Assembly: GCA_029288425.1 (NCBI GenBank)
Contig: JARIHD010000033.1
Coordinates: 1 to 42,481, forward strand
From: Candidatus Saccharimonadota bacterium
GTDB taxonomy: Bacteria > Patescibacteriota > Saccharimonadia > Saccharimonadales > UBA4665
Length of the DNA: 42,481 bases
Reading direction: 5' to 3'
In this document: in pieces, positions 32,685-39,748 of the stretch
Layout: each line of letters starts with the position of its first letter
Position numbering within the stretch: position 1 is the stretch's first letter
Position numbers and translations under genes: made by a program
The notes under the pieces: model-generated
The model's input: the letters and a program-made list of their open reading frames with translations, nothing else
Told to the model about the DNA's origin: nothing
Databases searched by the model: none

Positions 32685-32775
32685 TCGCGCAACTTTTGAT
32701 ACATGATAAATAAGTAAGCTTGGCCAAATAGTGTTCCAATTTTGAGATACGTGGCCAGCCATGAAAATGGCACAC
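32685..32775. repeat. Dispersed hairpin repeat, copy A
   Basis: The block from TCGCGCA to ACGTGGCCAGCC (32685-32760) is closely similar to copy B (35177-35248), apart from a variable middle of 21 versus 17 nt. GTGTTCCAATTTT (32731-32743) pairs with AAAATGGCACAC (32764-32775) to form a hairpin. It starts 9 bp after the stop of the Imm5-like gene. A weaker third match (TTGAG...ACGT..CCAGCCATGAAA) lies at about 36144-36171. Short open frames across it on the minus strand are shifted or stopped in copy B. Confidence 0.6.
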
Positions 32776-32943
32776 ATTCTTTATCAGTAAAGCATACCGA
32801 CATTGCATAATCAGCTACTTATATAATTATGAGTAAACGCGCAAAAATCCTCTTGATCGTGGCAGCACTTTGTATTTTCAATTTTAGGCTATAGCTTACT
32901 CCGACTAATGAATTCCAGGACATGTGTCAAACGCGATGTACTG

Positions 32944-33315
32944 CTAAATCATCATTAGAATAAATAGGGCGATCAACGCTAGCGGCATGATCAACAGAAT
33001 TGTAAAGGCTCGCCAGAAATCTTGGAAAGCTCCTACTTTAGCGCCCAAGAATGACGTAGTCGAAAATCCTAAAAGCATCATTAGACAGCAGGTAATCAAT
33101 ATAAAGTAATTGGGATCCGTACAGGTCTCACTGAAGCAGCTTTTAAGCGGATCTAACTTATTGAAAGGTACCGCATTGATCCAAACCCCGACAGCTAGCT
33201 GGAAGTAGATTGGAGTAAGTATGAGGTTGGACACAATATACGTAGCTAGCCCTAGTAGTCTTTTAGACCAATCAGGACTGAGCCTGGTTTCAGGGTTATC
33301 TTTCTTGGTTCTCAT
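32944..33315 (-). CDS. Small three-helix membrane protein
   Basis: The 123-aa product has three hydrophobic segments: LGLATYIVSNLILTPIYFQL (about 21-40), YFILITCCLMMLLGFSTTSF (about 70-89) and FTILLIMPLALIALFILMMI at the C-terminus. A loop with two Cys (CFSETC) lies between the first two. The N-terminus is basic. No family is recognised, and no good ribosome site is seen. Confidence 0.55.
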   Translation of the reverse strand: MRTKKDNPETRLSPDWSKRLLGLATYIVSNLILTPIYFQLAVGVWINAVPFNKLDPLKSCFSETCTDPNYFILITCCLMMLLGFSTTSFLGAKVGAFQDFWRAFTILLIMPLALIALFILMMI

Positions 33316-33807
33316 ATTAGTTGGTGGCCCTGTCAGTAATATACCTTAAAAATGACGATCTGCAATTTATTAACGTGCGTAACCTGTTTATTCAATTTGA
33401 TAGAGAATTTATAATCTGACGGGGGTCATTTTATCCCATGTTTTATACGTCGATTCACTGGCTATCAGATAAAATGATGAATTATTTTCGACCGTATTAA
33501 AGAAACGTGCATGATACTTTTTTCCTATGCCATTTAGCCTAGCTTGAACGAGATAATGACGACTCTATGATGACCTCCTGTCGAGCTCGGTGATTCATTG
33601 CTGGGTATTCGACAAGATAACACAATTGCTTTAGGTATCCAGCCTGCAATTGTACGCGGTGTTTGGCATGAGTATGCCACCACACAACTTTTGGCGTATA
33701 TTTAGTCATAGTTCAGACATTTATCCGTATGTTTTCCCTAGCACTATCAATTTTTGATGCAATGAGCAAGCCACCCTTCGTAAAGTTCTGTACGATGCAG
33801 GAGAGCC
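33316..33807. other. Gene-poor AT-rich gap with possible gene remnant
   Basis: No convincing gene. TCATTTTATC (33426-33435) and GATAAAATGA (33468-33477) form a 10-bp inverted repeat 32 bp apart. A plus-strand stretch ending at about 33705 reads like protein (LLGIRQDNTIALGI, VWHEYATTQLLAYI, then stop) but lacks a start and looks like the decayed end of a gene. Confidence 0.4.
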
Positions 33808-34371
33808 TTAAGCTTGACCGTACCCAGCCGGAAGTGGGTAGTTAATGGTGATCGATGTCTCTGAGAAACCAAGCAGCATTTCGGGGCCAGGAGAACTTTT
33901 GACCTTGACACTTATAGGGAGATCCTGCCCGTCTGGCGTAGTGAAATCTTCGATGGTAGGTACGCGCACAAGCGTAAGAGAGCTTCGGCCAAAACGTGCA
34001 TATCTGATCGCAGCAACTTGATGTATTGGGTCGTAAGGAACCCCTCCTGCAACGGCCATTCGCTCCATTGCCGCTTGTATTTCTGGGGCATCTTGATGTA
34101 AATGGCTTCCTACCATCCATGAAAGATTGTCCACGCTAAGTGAGGCAAGGTAGTTGGCCAGGACGCTCAATTTCTCTGCAGCTGCAGTATTGCCAGCTTC
34201 CAAAGAAGCATTTGCAGTACCAAAAAGTTCAGCCTTGTAACGCTGGCTCATATAGCCGGTCCGCCAGTAAAAATGTTGTAGTTCGGTTGTGATTTCTCCG
34301 CCCTTAAATACAGGTACGGGAGCGATCTGACGAAGCGGCTTGAAGGTTTTGCTCTGACGAAAATCTTGCAT
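33808..34371 (-). CDS. Hypothetical protein
   Basis: The 187-aa soluble protein is not recognised. It has a helical middle (YKAELFGTANASLEAGNTAA, AAEKLSVLANYLASL) and a beta-rich C-terminus (LTLVRVPTIEDF, DLPISVKVKSSPG, TSITINYPL). TTGCAT, a 16-bp spacer and TAAAAT (34380-34385, minus strand) lie 8 nt before the ATG, giving a leaderless start. It lies between the two T-arm-like repeats. Confidence 0.65.
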   Translation of the reverse strand: MQDFRQSKTFKPLRQIAPVPVFKGGEITTELQHFYWRTGYMSQRYKAELFGTANASLEAGNTAAAEKLSVLANYLASLSVDNLSWMVGSHLHQDAPEIQAAMERMAVAGGVPYDPIHQVAAIRYARFGRSSLTLVRVPTIEDFTTPDGQDLPISVKVKSSPGPEMLLGFSETSITINYPLPAGYGQA

Positions 34372-34479
34372 AATAAGTTATTTTATCATAAATATATATT
34401 AATGCAAATATAGTAAACGCCGCGCCGCTTTTGGGAACATGGTATTATTTTTGACTTGTTTTTCTTATCTGTTGCATTG

Positions 34480-34497
34480 GTTCGAATCCTTTGTGGC
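34480..34497 (+). repeat. tRNA-T-arm-like direct repeat, copy 2
   Basis: GTTCGAATCCTTTGTGGC differs from copy 1 at one position and lies 23 bp before the ATG of the P-loop kinase gene. As with copy 1, no full tRNA is present; upstream sequence retains only a degenerate T-stem. Confidence 0.6.
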
Positions 34498-34520
34498 CGA
34501 ATTTGATATATAATTGCTCC

Positions 34521-35165
34521 ATGACGATTGACGAAATTTACCAAGATATTGCTGAACAGATGTCGCCCGTCATCTACTTAAGTGGCAAAACCTCTACCGG
34601 AAAATCTACATTTGGACGGAAGTTGCGCGACGAACTAGGTTATCAAGTTATTGAGCTCGAGGCCATACTGCTTGAAATCGTAAAGAAAAACGAACTTGAT
34701 GAGCAGACTACTTTCCGTAAGGTTCTATATGATGCCGGAGAATTTGAGGCAAAGGCCTTGTTCTTTAATGCTACGGATCGTATCATCGGTGATGCACTTG
34801 CCAATGGTCGCCCTGTCGTCATTGAAGGAGCGGTTGCGAATGTCGAAACGCTCCAGCGCATTTTACAGCCCGCACCCAAGTTACTCTTTCTATACTTTCA
34901 CCCGACTAGCACCGAGGTCTATACTCGTAATCTTACGAAGCGTTTTATGGAATCTAGCGAAGAATCTTACGGCGGTCTTCCACTAAAGTTCTGGCAACTT
35001 ATTGACGATGTGGAATTTAAGACTTTTTGTAGAACAAGAGAACTGACAGAAAATCTTAACGCATCGATAAAGCAGTATGCGCTTAACTCACAAAAAGAAT
35101 CGCTGATTCGGCTTGAAGAGTTCCGGCAGAAGTTTGAGAATATCATTGTGGTTGAGGTTCAATAA
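34521..35165 (+). CDS. P-loop nucleoside/nucleotide-kinase-like protein
   Basis: The 214-aa protein has a Walker A GKTSTGKST (22-30) after a short beta strand (PVIYLS), GRPVVIEGA as a likely Walker B strand, and an Arg-containing lid region (YTRNLTKRFMESSEESYGG). It resembles small-molecule or adenylate-type kinases, but no substrate motif is clear. TATAAT (34509-34514) lies 6 nt before the ATG at 34521; an in-frame upstream ATG at 34491 lies before the promoter and is rejected. It is bracketed by a T-arm-like repeat and hairpin repeat B. Confidence 0.7.
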   Translation: MTIDEIYQDIAEQMSPVIYLSGKTSTGKSTFGRKLRDELGYQVIELEAILLEIVKKNELDEQTTFRKVLYDAGEFEAKALFFNATDRIIGDALANGRPVVIEGAVANVETLQRILQPAPKLLFLYFHPTSTEVYTRNLTKRFMESSEESYGGLPLKFWQLIDDVEFKTFCRTRELTENLNASIKQYALNSQKESLIRLEEFRQKFENIIVVEVQ

Positions 35166-35176
35166 CTGATCCGGGC

Positions 35177-35255
35177 TCGCGCAGCTTTTCATACATACAC
35201 AGCAAACTCGCCCAAATGGTGTTCTAATTTTGGGCTACGTGGCCAGCCAAAATTA
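35177..35255. repeat. Dispersed hairpin repeat, copy B
   Basis: Homologous to copy A (shared TCGCGCA-CTTTT-ATACAT, AAAT-GTGTTC-AATTTTG and TACGTGGCCAGCC). TAATTTTGG (35225-35233) pairs with CCAAAATTA (35247-35255). The right arm differs from copy A, yet the hairpin is kept in both. It starts 11 bp after the stop of the P-loop kinase gene. Confidence 0.6.
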
Positions 35256-35266
35256 TTTACACAAAT

Positions 35267-35294
35267 ACAAATGCTCCACAAAAGGAGCATTTGT
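35267..35294. terminator. Hairpin, likely terminator
   Basis: ACAAATGCTCC (35267-35277) pairs perfectly with GGAGCATTTGT (35284-35294) around a 6-nt loop. The U-tract is weak on the plus strand (CTTG) and interrupted on the minus strand (ATTTGTG), so it may end the plus-strand kinase gene, the minus-strand gene at 35385, or both. Confidence 0.5.
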
Positions 35295-35384
35295 CTTGAA
35301 GAGGCAATCTATGCAGATTCCAGAAGGCGTATGAACGTCAGACTCATCCCTAGAAAAGGATGACTGAATACCGAATTTGGCATA

Positions 35385-35999
35385 CTACAAGGGTCGCTGT
35401 ATACGCAGGAGGCCACTAGTAAGCTCAACAATGTCTCGGCGAGTCATTAAAACGTTTTCGGCAACATAAGGTCTGGTGCCGCTAACCTCAATGGTTTGTT
35501 CATCGGCTTGGCCGGAATTAATCTTAAGAATTTCTAAAGAGTCCGAAGCATTGTAATAGGTTCCTTGGCCGGTTTCTTCCGCAATCACGATACCCAATCC
35601 TGCTTCACGGGGTTTGGAGAGTATGACTCCATGCACCTCTTCGCCCAAGAGTGTTATAGGCTCGGAGCCTTCAACCTCAAAAGTCTTAACCGCAGAACGC
35701 CCGACCGCAAACTCTAATGCAAAATTGGTCTCGGTTCCGTACACTTCATTCTGCGCCATCTTTACAAAATCGAAAGGGATTCGGCGTGCTATTAGCTCAT
35801 CGGTAGGCACCTCGAACTTAAGTGTAGGTTGAGGCCAATATGGTTGCCCATCAGAATTAATATGTTGAACGGAAGCGTCCGGAAACACAAGATTGCCGCG
35901 TTTTTCCAGTAATTGGTCCATGGCATTGTAGAGCGTAGCACGGTCTGAGCCAGTCAGGTCTACCGCCGTTTCGATCCGTGGATGTATGGGGTTTATCAT
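35385..35999 (-). CDS. Hypothetical protein
   Basis: The 204-aa soluble protein is beta-rich (LGEEVHGVILSKPREAGLGI, NFALEFAVGRSAVKTFEVEG) with an N-terminal helix (DRATLYNAMDQLLEKRGN). No family or catalytic motif is recognised. AGGAG 7 nt before the ATG gives a good ribosome site, unlike the mostly leaderless neighbours, which may point to a different origin. Confidence 0.65.
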   Translation of the reverse strand: MINPIHPRIETAVDLTGSDRATLYNAMDQLLEKRGNLVFPDASVQHINSDGQPYWPQPTLKFEVPTDELIARRIPFDFVKMAQNEVYGTETNFALEFAVGRSAVKTFEVEGSEPITLLGEEVHGVILSKPREAGLGIVIAEETGQGTYYNASDSLEILKINSGQADEQTIEVSGTRPYVAENVLMTRRDIVELTSGLLRIQRPL

Positions 36000-36028
36000 A
36001 AGAAATCTCCTATTCCAAAGTATTTATT

Positions 36029-36256
36029 TTAATATTTTATATCTTTTTTGTCAATAGTCGCAACTCTGCCTTTGTGATATGTGAAGCCAAGCCGTTCTCG
36101 CTTTCGTCCGACAAGAATGAAGGCGACTACCAAGGGGTACCAGTTGAGTGACACGTACCCAGCCATGAAATCATTACAGATATAAAGAGTCCGGCTTTCG
36201 CACTCTTTATATTCACCTCCGTTGTCGTAGCTCGAATCACTTTCTTGCCTCGGCAA
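36029..36256 (-). CDS. Possible small membrane protein
   Basis: The frame gives 75 aa from a TTG, with one hydrophobic segment (VSLNWYPLVVAFILVG) followed by RKRER. Its FMAGYVSLNW stretch lies on the degenerate third copy of the hairpin repeat; the same frame in copy A reads FMAGHVSQNW, so this may be a repeat-derived frame and not a gene. No ribosome site; the start is uncertain. Confidence 0.3.
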   Translation of the reverse strand: MPRQESDSSYDNGGEYKECESRTLYICNDFMAGYVSLNWYPLVVAFILVGRKRERLGFTYHKGRVATIDKKDIKY

Positions 36257-36272
36257 CTGCTATACTTTACGT

Positions 36273-36344
36273 ATGAGTGACCTTAAGAATTACGATAATT
36301 TCTTTGTGTCTACTGACTATTCGGTGCAAGCTGATGAAAAGTGA
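36273..36344 (+). CDS. Short upstream peptide overlapping the DNA-repair gene
   Basis: A 23-codon frame (MSDLKNYDNFFVSTDYSVQA, then DEK and a stop) begins 6 nt after TGC-TATACT (36261-36266), an extended -10 box. Its stop overlaps the start of the next gene by 11 nt in another frame. It could be a leader peptide coupling translation, or the original N-terminus separated by a frameshift. Confidence 0.4.
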   Translation: MSDLKNYDNFFVSTDYSVQADEK

Positions 36345-36951
36345 TACTCTAATCGCTCTACTCGCAACCGAAAAGGCCGGATTTAAACTCATTCAGGGTG
36401 AAGCCGAAAAGGCCCTTACGAATCGAGATGCAAAAGAATGTCTACGACTCGCCCAAGAACTATATGAGTCGGATATTTATCAGGCTCGCATGTTCGCCGT
36501 ACTGGTTTTTGGCCGATTGGCCGCAACAGAAAAAACAGCTTATGAGACTCTTCGGACAAAAGTCGTCCATGATACTGACTGGCGTACGCAAGAAATGTTG
36601 GCGCGAGCCTTTGACCAATACTGCAAAGACAAGGGCTATGAGGTTTGCTTACCTGCGATTAAAGAATGGCTGGGCGCATCCGAAGCAAATCAACGACGAG
36701 CCGTTAGTGAAGGTTTACGAATCTGGACGTCAAGACCGTATTTTAAAGATCATCCCGAAGTGGCTATAAACCTATTGGCTTCACTGCATTCTGATCAGAG
36801 CGAGTATGTTCGTAAGTCTGCCGGGAATGCTCTGCGTGATATCAGTAAACAGCATCCTGAACTCGTTGTAAGTGAGTTGCAAACATGGGATCTTAAAAAT
36901 CACGAGGCCGCATTTACCTACAAGTTAGCATCAAAGTTTATTCATGGGTAG
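36334..36951 (+). CDS. DNA alkylation repair protein (HEAT-like, AlkD/AlkC type)
   Basis: The 205-aa all-helical protein matches the DNA alkylation repair family: the C-terminal part HPEVAINLLASLHSDQSEYV, then RKSAGNALRDISKQHPELV, is the typical HEAT repeat, and WRTQEMLARAFDQYC the central one. These glycosylases remove positively charged alkylated bases without base flipping. The start MKSDTLIALL at 36334 is preferred over a longer frame from 36277, whose N-terminus (TLRITIISLCLL) reads out of place. The only visible promoter serves the overlapping 23-codon peptide, so this gene is probably translated by coupling. Confidence 0.72.
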   Translation: MKSDTLIALLATEKAGFKLIQGEAEKALTNRDAKECLRLAQELYESDIYQARMFAVLVFGRLAATEKTAYETLRTKVVHDTDWRTQEMLARAFDQYCKDKGYEVCLPAIKEWLGASEANQRRAVSEGLRIWTSRPYFKDHPEVAINLLASLHSDQSEYVRKSAGNALRDISKQHPELVVSELQTWDLKNHEAAFTYKLASKFIHG

Positions 36952-37005
36952 GTCATCGTCAAAAGTGACCTTGCCCCACCTATACACGTAGAATAATATA
37001 TCTTG

Positions 37006-38265
37006 ATGAGCGGAGAATCTACCAAGATACATTTAAAACATTCCGTAGAGGAACATTTGGCCGAAGTGCGGGTAAACAGCTTGATCGAGCAACTCTATGC
37101 AAATCGTAATGACGCCTTCGACACTGAGCAACCAATTCACTCTTTGGTTCCTGTGGCAATTGCTGGGCATAATGAATCACTGTTAACCCAACGGATCGCA
37201 ATTAGGGACGTGTATGCCAAACAACATGATGCCGACTATAATCCGGCCTTGATATTTTCGCTGAATGCACCCGAAGATGCCACGAAAAAAGAAAATCGTA
37301 GATTGAATGAATCCAGGGAACAGCTCGAAGAGCTGCAAGCTTCTTTGGATTTTCCCAGCAGTTACTTTATCGAAAGATATCCGACCGAAAAGCATACGAT
37401 AGGTAACGTCCGAAGGCGAGAGACGGCGGCCGGGCTAGGCATGCTTGTCAACCGTTATTTTACGCGCATCGACCCTGATTTATCCGTTATTCCAGGTGAT
37501 ATCGATCCCTTGTCTATGCCTGGCGATATACTGCATATACTCCATGAGCATTCTAAAAAGTTTCCTCTGGTGCAGAGCAATATCGTCCATGCACGTACCA
37601 CCCAGCTTCAGGCTGCCGGTCTGATTAGCCCAGAAAAACGATTCACCAATTCCGATGAAGTCATGTATTGGTTTGACTTAGGTATTACATTTAACCCATT
37701 CGCCAAACAAGGACCATATTTCGCAATGTCGGCGCAGAGATACCTTGATGCTGGCGGCTTTGATGCTTCATTGTCTGCCCTCGAGGACATGGAGCTGCAG
37801 AATGCAGTCGCAGCACAAGCATCCCCTGACACCGTCCCCGAGCTTCGCCTTCCGCCGGAACTAGCCATTACCAGCTCTCCAAGACGGATGTTCGCCGCAC
37901 TCGCGCTCGGGGCTTCACCGCTTCAGGCATGGGACGCATTACAATTTCAGCCTACAGAAGGATTTCGAACAACCGATGCCCTCGAAGACATACCTGACAT
38001 TTCCCCAAAAATAGCACGCTGGCTTACACTAGAACTGCAAAGGCATCATTTTAAAAGTGCCATTCGTAATCGTACCCATATCAGCATGGGGCGAAATACT
38101 CGCCACCGCGGCGTACAGCTTGACTCACCCAAGGAAAAAATCGCCCAGTTAGATGAAACAATAAGAATGCTAGGGATTCAATTTGGTGGTCGGGCCGTCG
38201 TACACCCATTGGCACAGATCGGCGTTCGCAAGAAGGATAGGCTGCATATATCCTATCCGGGATAG
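37006..38265 (+). CDS. GT2-like glycosyltransferase
   Basis: The 419-aa soluble protein resembles GT-A family 2 enzymes. VPVAIAGHNE (48-57) matches the N-terminal nucleotide-binding strand, GDIDPLSMP (about 164-172) occupies the DxD position, and GPYFAMSAQRYLDAGGFD followed by EDMELQ is the acceptor-side motif (GGFDE...EDxEL). There are no membrane helices. An extended helical insert (about 80-125) is unusual. TAATAT (36994-36999) lies 6 nt before the ATG; the TTG at 37003 is rejected as the start. Donor and acceptor are unknown. Confidence 0.68.
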   Translation: MSGESTKIHLKHSVEEHLAEVRVNSLIEQLYANRNDAFDTEQPIHSLVPVAIAGHNESLLTQRIAIRDVYAKQHDADYNPALIFSLNAPEDATKKENRRLNESREQLEELQASLDFPSSYFIERYPTEKHTIGNVRRRETAAGLGMLVNRYFTRIDPDLSVIPGDIDPLSMPGDILHILHEHSKKFPLVQSNIVHARTTQLQAAGLISPEKRFTNSDEVMYWFDLGITFNPFAKQGPYFAMSAQRYLDAGGFDASLSALEDMELQNAVAAQASPDTVPELRLPPELAITSSPRRMFAALALGASPLQAWDALQFQPTEGFRTTDALEDIPDISPKIARWLTLELQRHHFKSAIRNRTHISMGRNTRHRGVQLDSPKEKIAQLDETIRMLGIQFGGRAVVHPLAQIGVRKKDRLHISYPG

Positions 38266-38305
38266 CAGAGACCACCAGAGGCTCTTTGTCTGCTATGATG
38301 TCACA

Positions 38306-38950
38306 ATGAACCAGCTTAACCCATTGGCAGAGAAATGGCTTTCCATAGTACTCACCACGCCGTTTAACGCAACCAAACACATCCACTCCCATCAGGACGA
38401 GGTGTACAAGATAGAAACGCCGTCGGGTTGTTACTACTTAAAGATTTCAAAGTCGCTCAAAGCAGAGCACGATAACCTCAAAAAGCTCGAGGGCATCCTA
38501 AATGCTCCGCGGGTAATTAACTTCTATAATGCCGACGAAAAAGATTACCTGCTTATTAGTGAACTGCCGGGCAAAAATCTTGTTGAATTGATTGGCGAGT
38601 GGACCAAGCTTGAGGTTGTAGAAAAATTCGCCCAGGCTATCAGACATCTGCATAGCGTTGATGTCGCCAAGGTATTCCCTCATGCAAGCACGAACGACGT
38701 ACTGTCGCACGGTGACATGGCTCTACCAAACATCATCATCTCCGACCAAAGTAAGGTAGGTTTTATAGACTTTGGGCAACTGTCATGTGGTTCTCCGGAA
38801 CTCGATTTGGCCGATGCGATATGGAGCTTACAAAGAAACCTTGGGCCGGGCTATGGAGAAATATTTTTAAAGAAGTACGGCGCGGTGGCCATTACGCCGA
38901 AAATACAAAAGGCTCTTAAATTTAAATATCATTCTCCTGAGAGCGAATAG
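38306..38950 (+). CDS. APH-family (aminoglycoside-phosphotransferase-like) kinase
   Basis: The 214-aa protein has the APH/choline-kinase fold signatures: Lys46 in YYLKIS, Glu54, SHGDMALPNIII (catalytic Asp137 and Asn142) and IDFGQLSCG (155-157 DFG), then LDLADAIWSL. It is closest in style to APH(3') enzymes but shorter (about 260 usual), so the substrate need not be an antibiotic. TGC-TATGAT (38294-38299) is an extended -10 box 6 nt before the ATG; the longer open frame upstream runs into the preceding gene and is rejected. Confidence 0.8.
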   Translation: MNQLNPLAEKWLSIVLTTPFNATKHIHSHQDEVYKIETPSGCYYLKISKSLKAEHDNLKKLEGILNAPRVINFYNADEKDYLLISELPGKNLVELIGEWTKLEVVEKFAQAIRHLHSVDVAKVFPHASTNDVLSHGDMALPNIIISDQSKVGFIDFGQLSCGSPELDLADAIWSLQRNLGPGYGEIFLKKYGAVAITPKIQKALKFKYHSPESE

Positions 38951-38961
38951 GCATCATAATA

Positions 38962-39690
38962 TCATTCTGGCCTCTTCGATGATACCCAGCCAAGCAGGCG
39001 TCCAATCGAAAACCTGGACTGCGCCTGATTTTGTTTCGAGAAATATTCATGAAGCGAGCGTAAGGCCATTAGAAAATCGTCGACATGCAAGGCATTCAGC
39101 CTTTTAGCTTCTTCAAGCAAGATTGGATTGCCCCGGACAGCATCCTGCACCTTCGCGAACCTTAGATCTAGGGTCATGAGTTTCCATGTACCGTTAGGGT
39201 TCACTACTAATTCAAAGGGGTCATCATAAGGTAGCCGTAGGTTGCTGGCATTTGCCCTATCAAGCAGTCTCTGCGCCTCTTCTTCAATCGCCGGAAAATT
39301 ATTAATACCGGTTAGGTCCATGAATATTTCGTCTATCTGTTGCCGCGGACGGGTACGTTGTTCATCTAACGCTCCTGATGTAATGAGCTGCAAGGCCTTG
39401 CCGTACGCTTCACCACCATTTGCCTTAACATCAGTGACGAGTAGGGAGGTTTCTGCATTGGTTCGCAGCGTAGGCACGACAGGCATGCCTGCTGCGCGGA
39501 ATCCGATCCAAGCGTCAATATAACCCCGATCGTACGTTCGCTCAAGCAAAGAGATATCTCTTCCAGCAACACTAGCCTCGAGCTGCCATTTGTTCTCAAA
39601 GCCGCCGCCTACCGGTGTACGGTTTGCGACAACAAGCTCGGTATGGACATCAGGATTAGTGACAGATGTAGCTAGTAGTCTCTCGGTCAT
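38962..39690 (-). CDS. Hypothetical protein, possibly kinase-like
   Basis: The 242-aa soluble protein is not firmly assigned. RDISLLERTYDRGYIDAWIG and AGMPVVPTLR, then LPYDDPFELVV and WKLMTLDLRFAKV, loosely recall the strands and DxD/DFG region of kinase-like folds, but no HxD motif is clear. TATAAC (39699-39704, minus strand) lies 8 nt before the ATG. It is convergent with the APH-like gene (11 bp between stops). Confidence 0.6.
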   Translation of the reverse strand: MTERLLATSVTNPDVHTELVVANRTPVGGGFENKWQLEASVAGRDISLLERTYDRGYIDAWIGFRAAGMPVVPTLRTNAETSLLVTDVKANGGEAYGKALQLITSGALDEQRTRPRQQIDEIFMDLTGINNFPAIEEEAQRLLDRANASNLRLPYDDPFELVVNPNGTWKLMTLDLRFAKVQDAVRGNPILLEEAKRLNALHVDDFLMALRSLHEYFSKQNQAQSRFSIGRLLGWVSSKRPE

Positions 39691-39748
39691 TTGTTAATGT
39701 TATACAATGTGACTATATAAAATTCAACTTTATTACTACTTGGCATAA

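Noticed and set aside
32606-32803. 65-codon minus-strand frame across hairpin repeat A
   Set aside because: The homologous frame in copy B contains a stop and a length difference of 4 nt, so the frame is not maintained between copies.
33571-33705. Coding remnant with LLGIRQDNTIALGI
   Set aside because: About 45 codons with no start and an upstream stop; too short to call a gene. Mentioned only under the gap.
32685-35255. Integron attC sites
   Set aside because: The hairpin repeats sit after cargo genes as attC sites do, but the terminal RYYYAAC/GTTRRRY core pairs are not visible and no integron integrase is present. Kept only as a cassette-like repeat.
38306-38950. Acquired aminoglycoside resistance gene
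   Set aside because: Kinase motifs are present but the protein is shorter than APH(3') enzymes and matches no known resistance variant that I can recognise; general APH-fold kinases are common.
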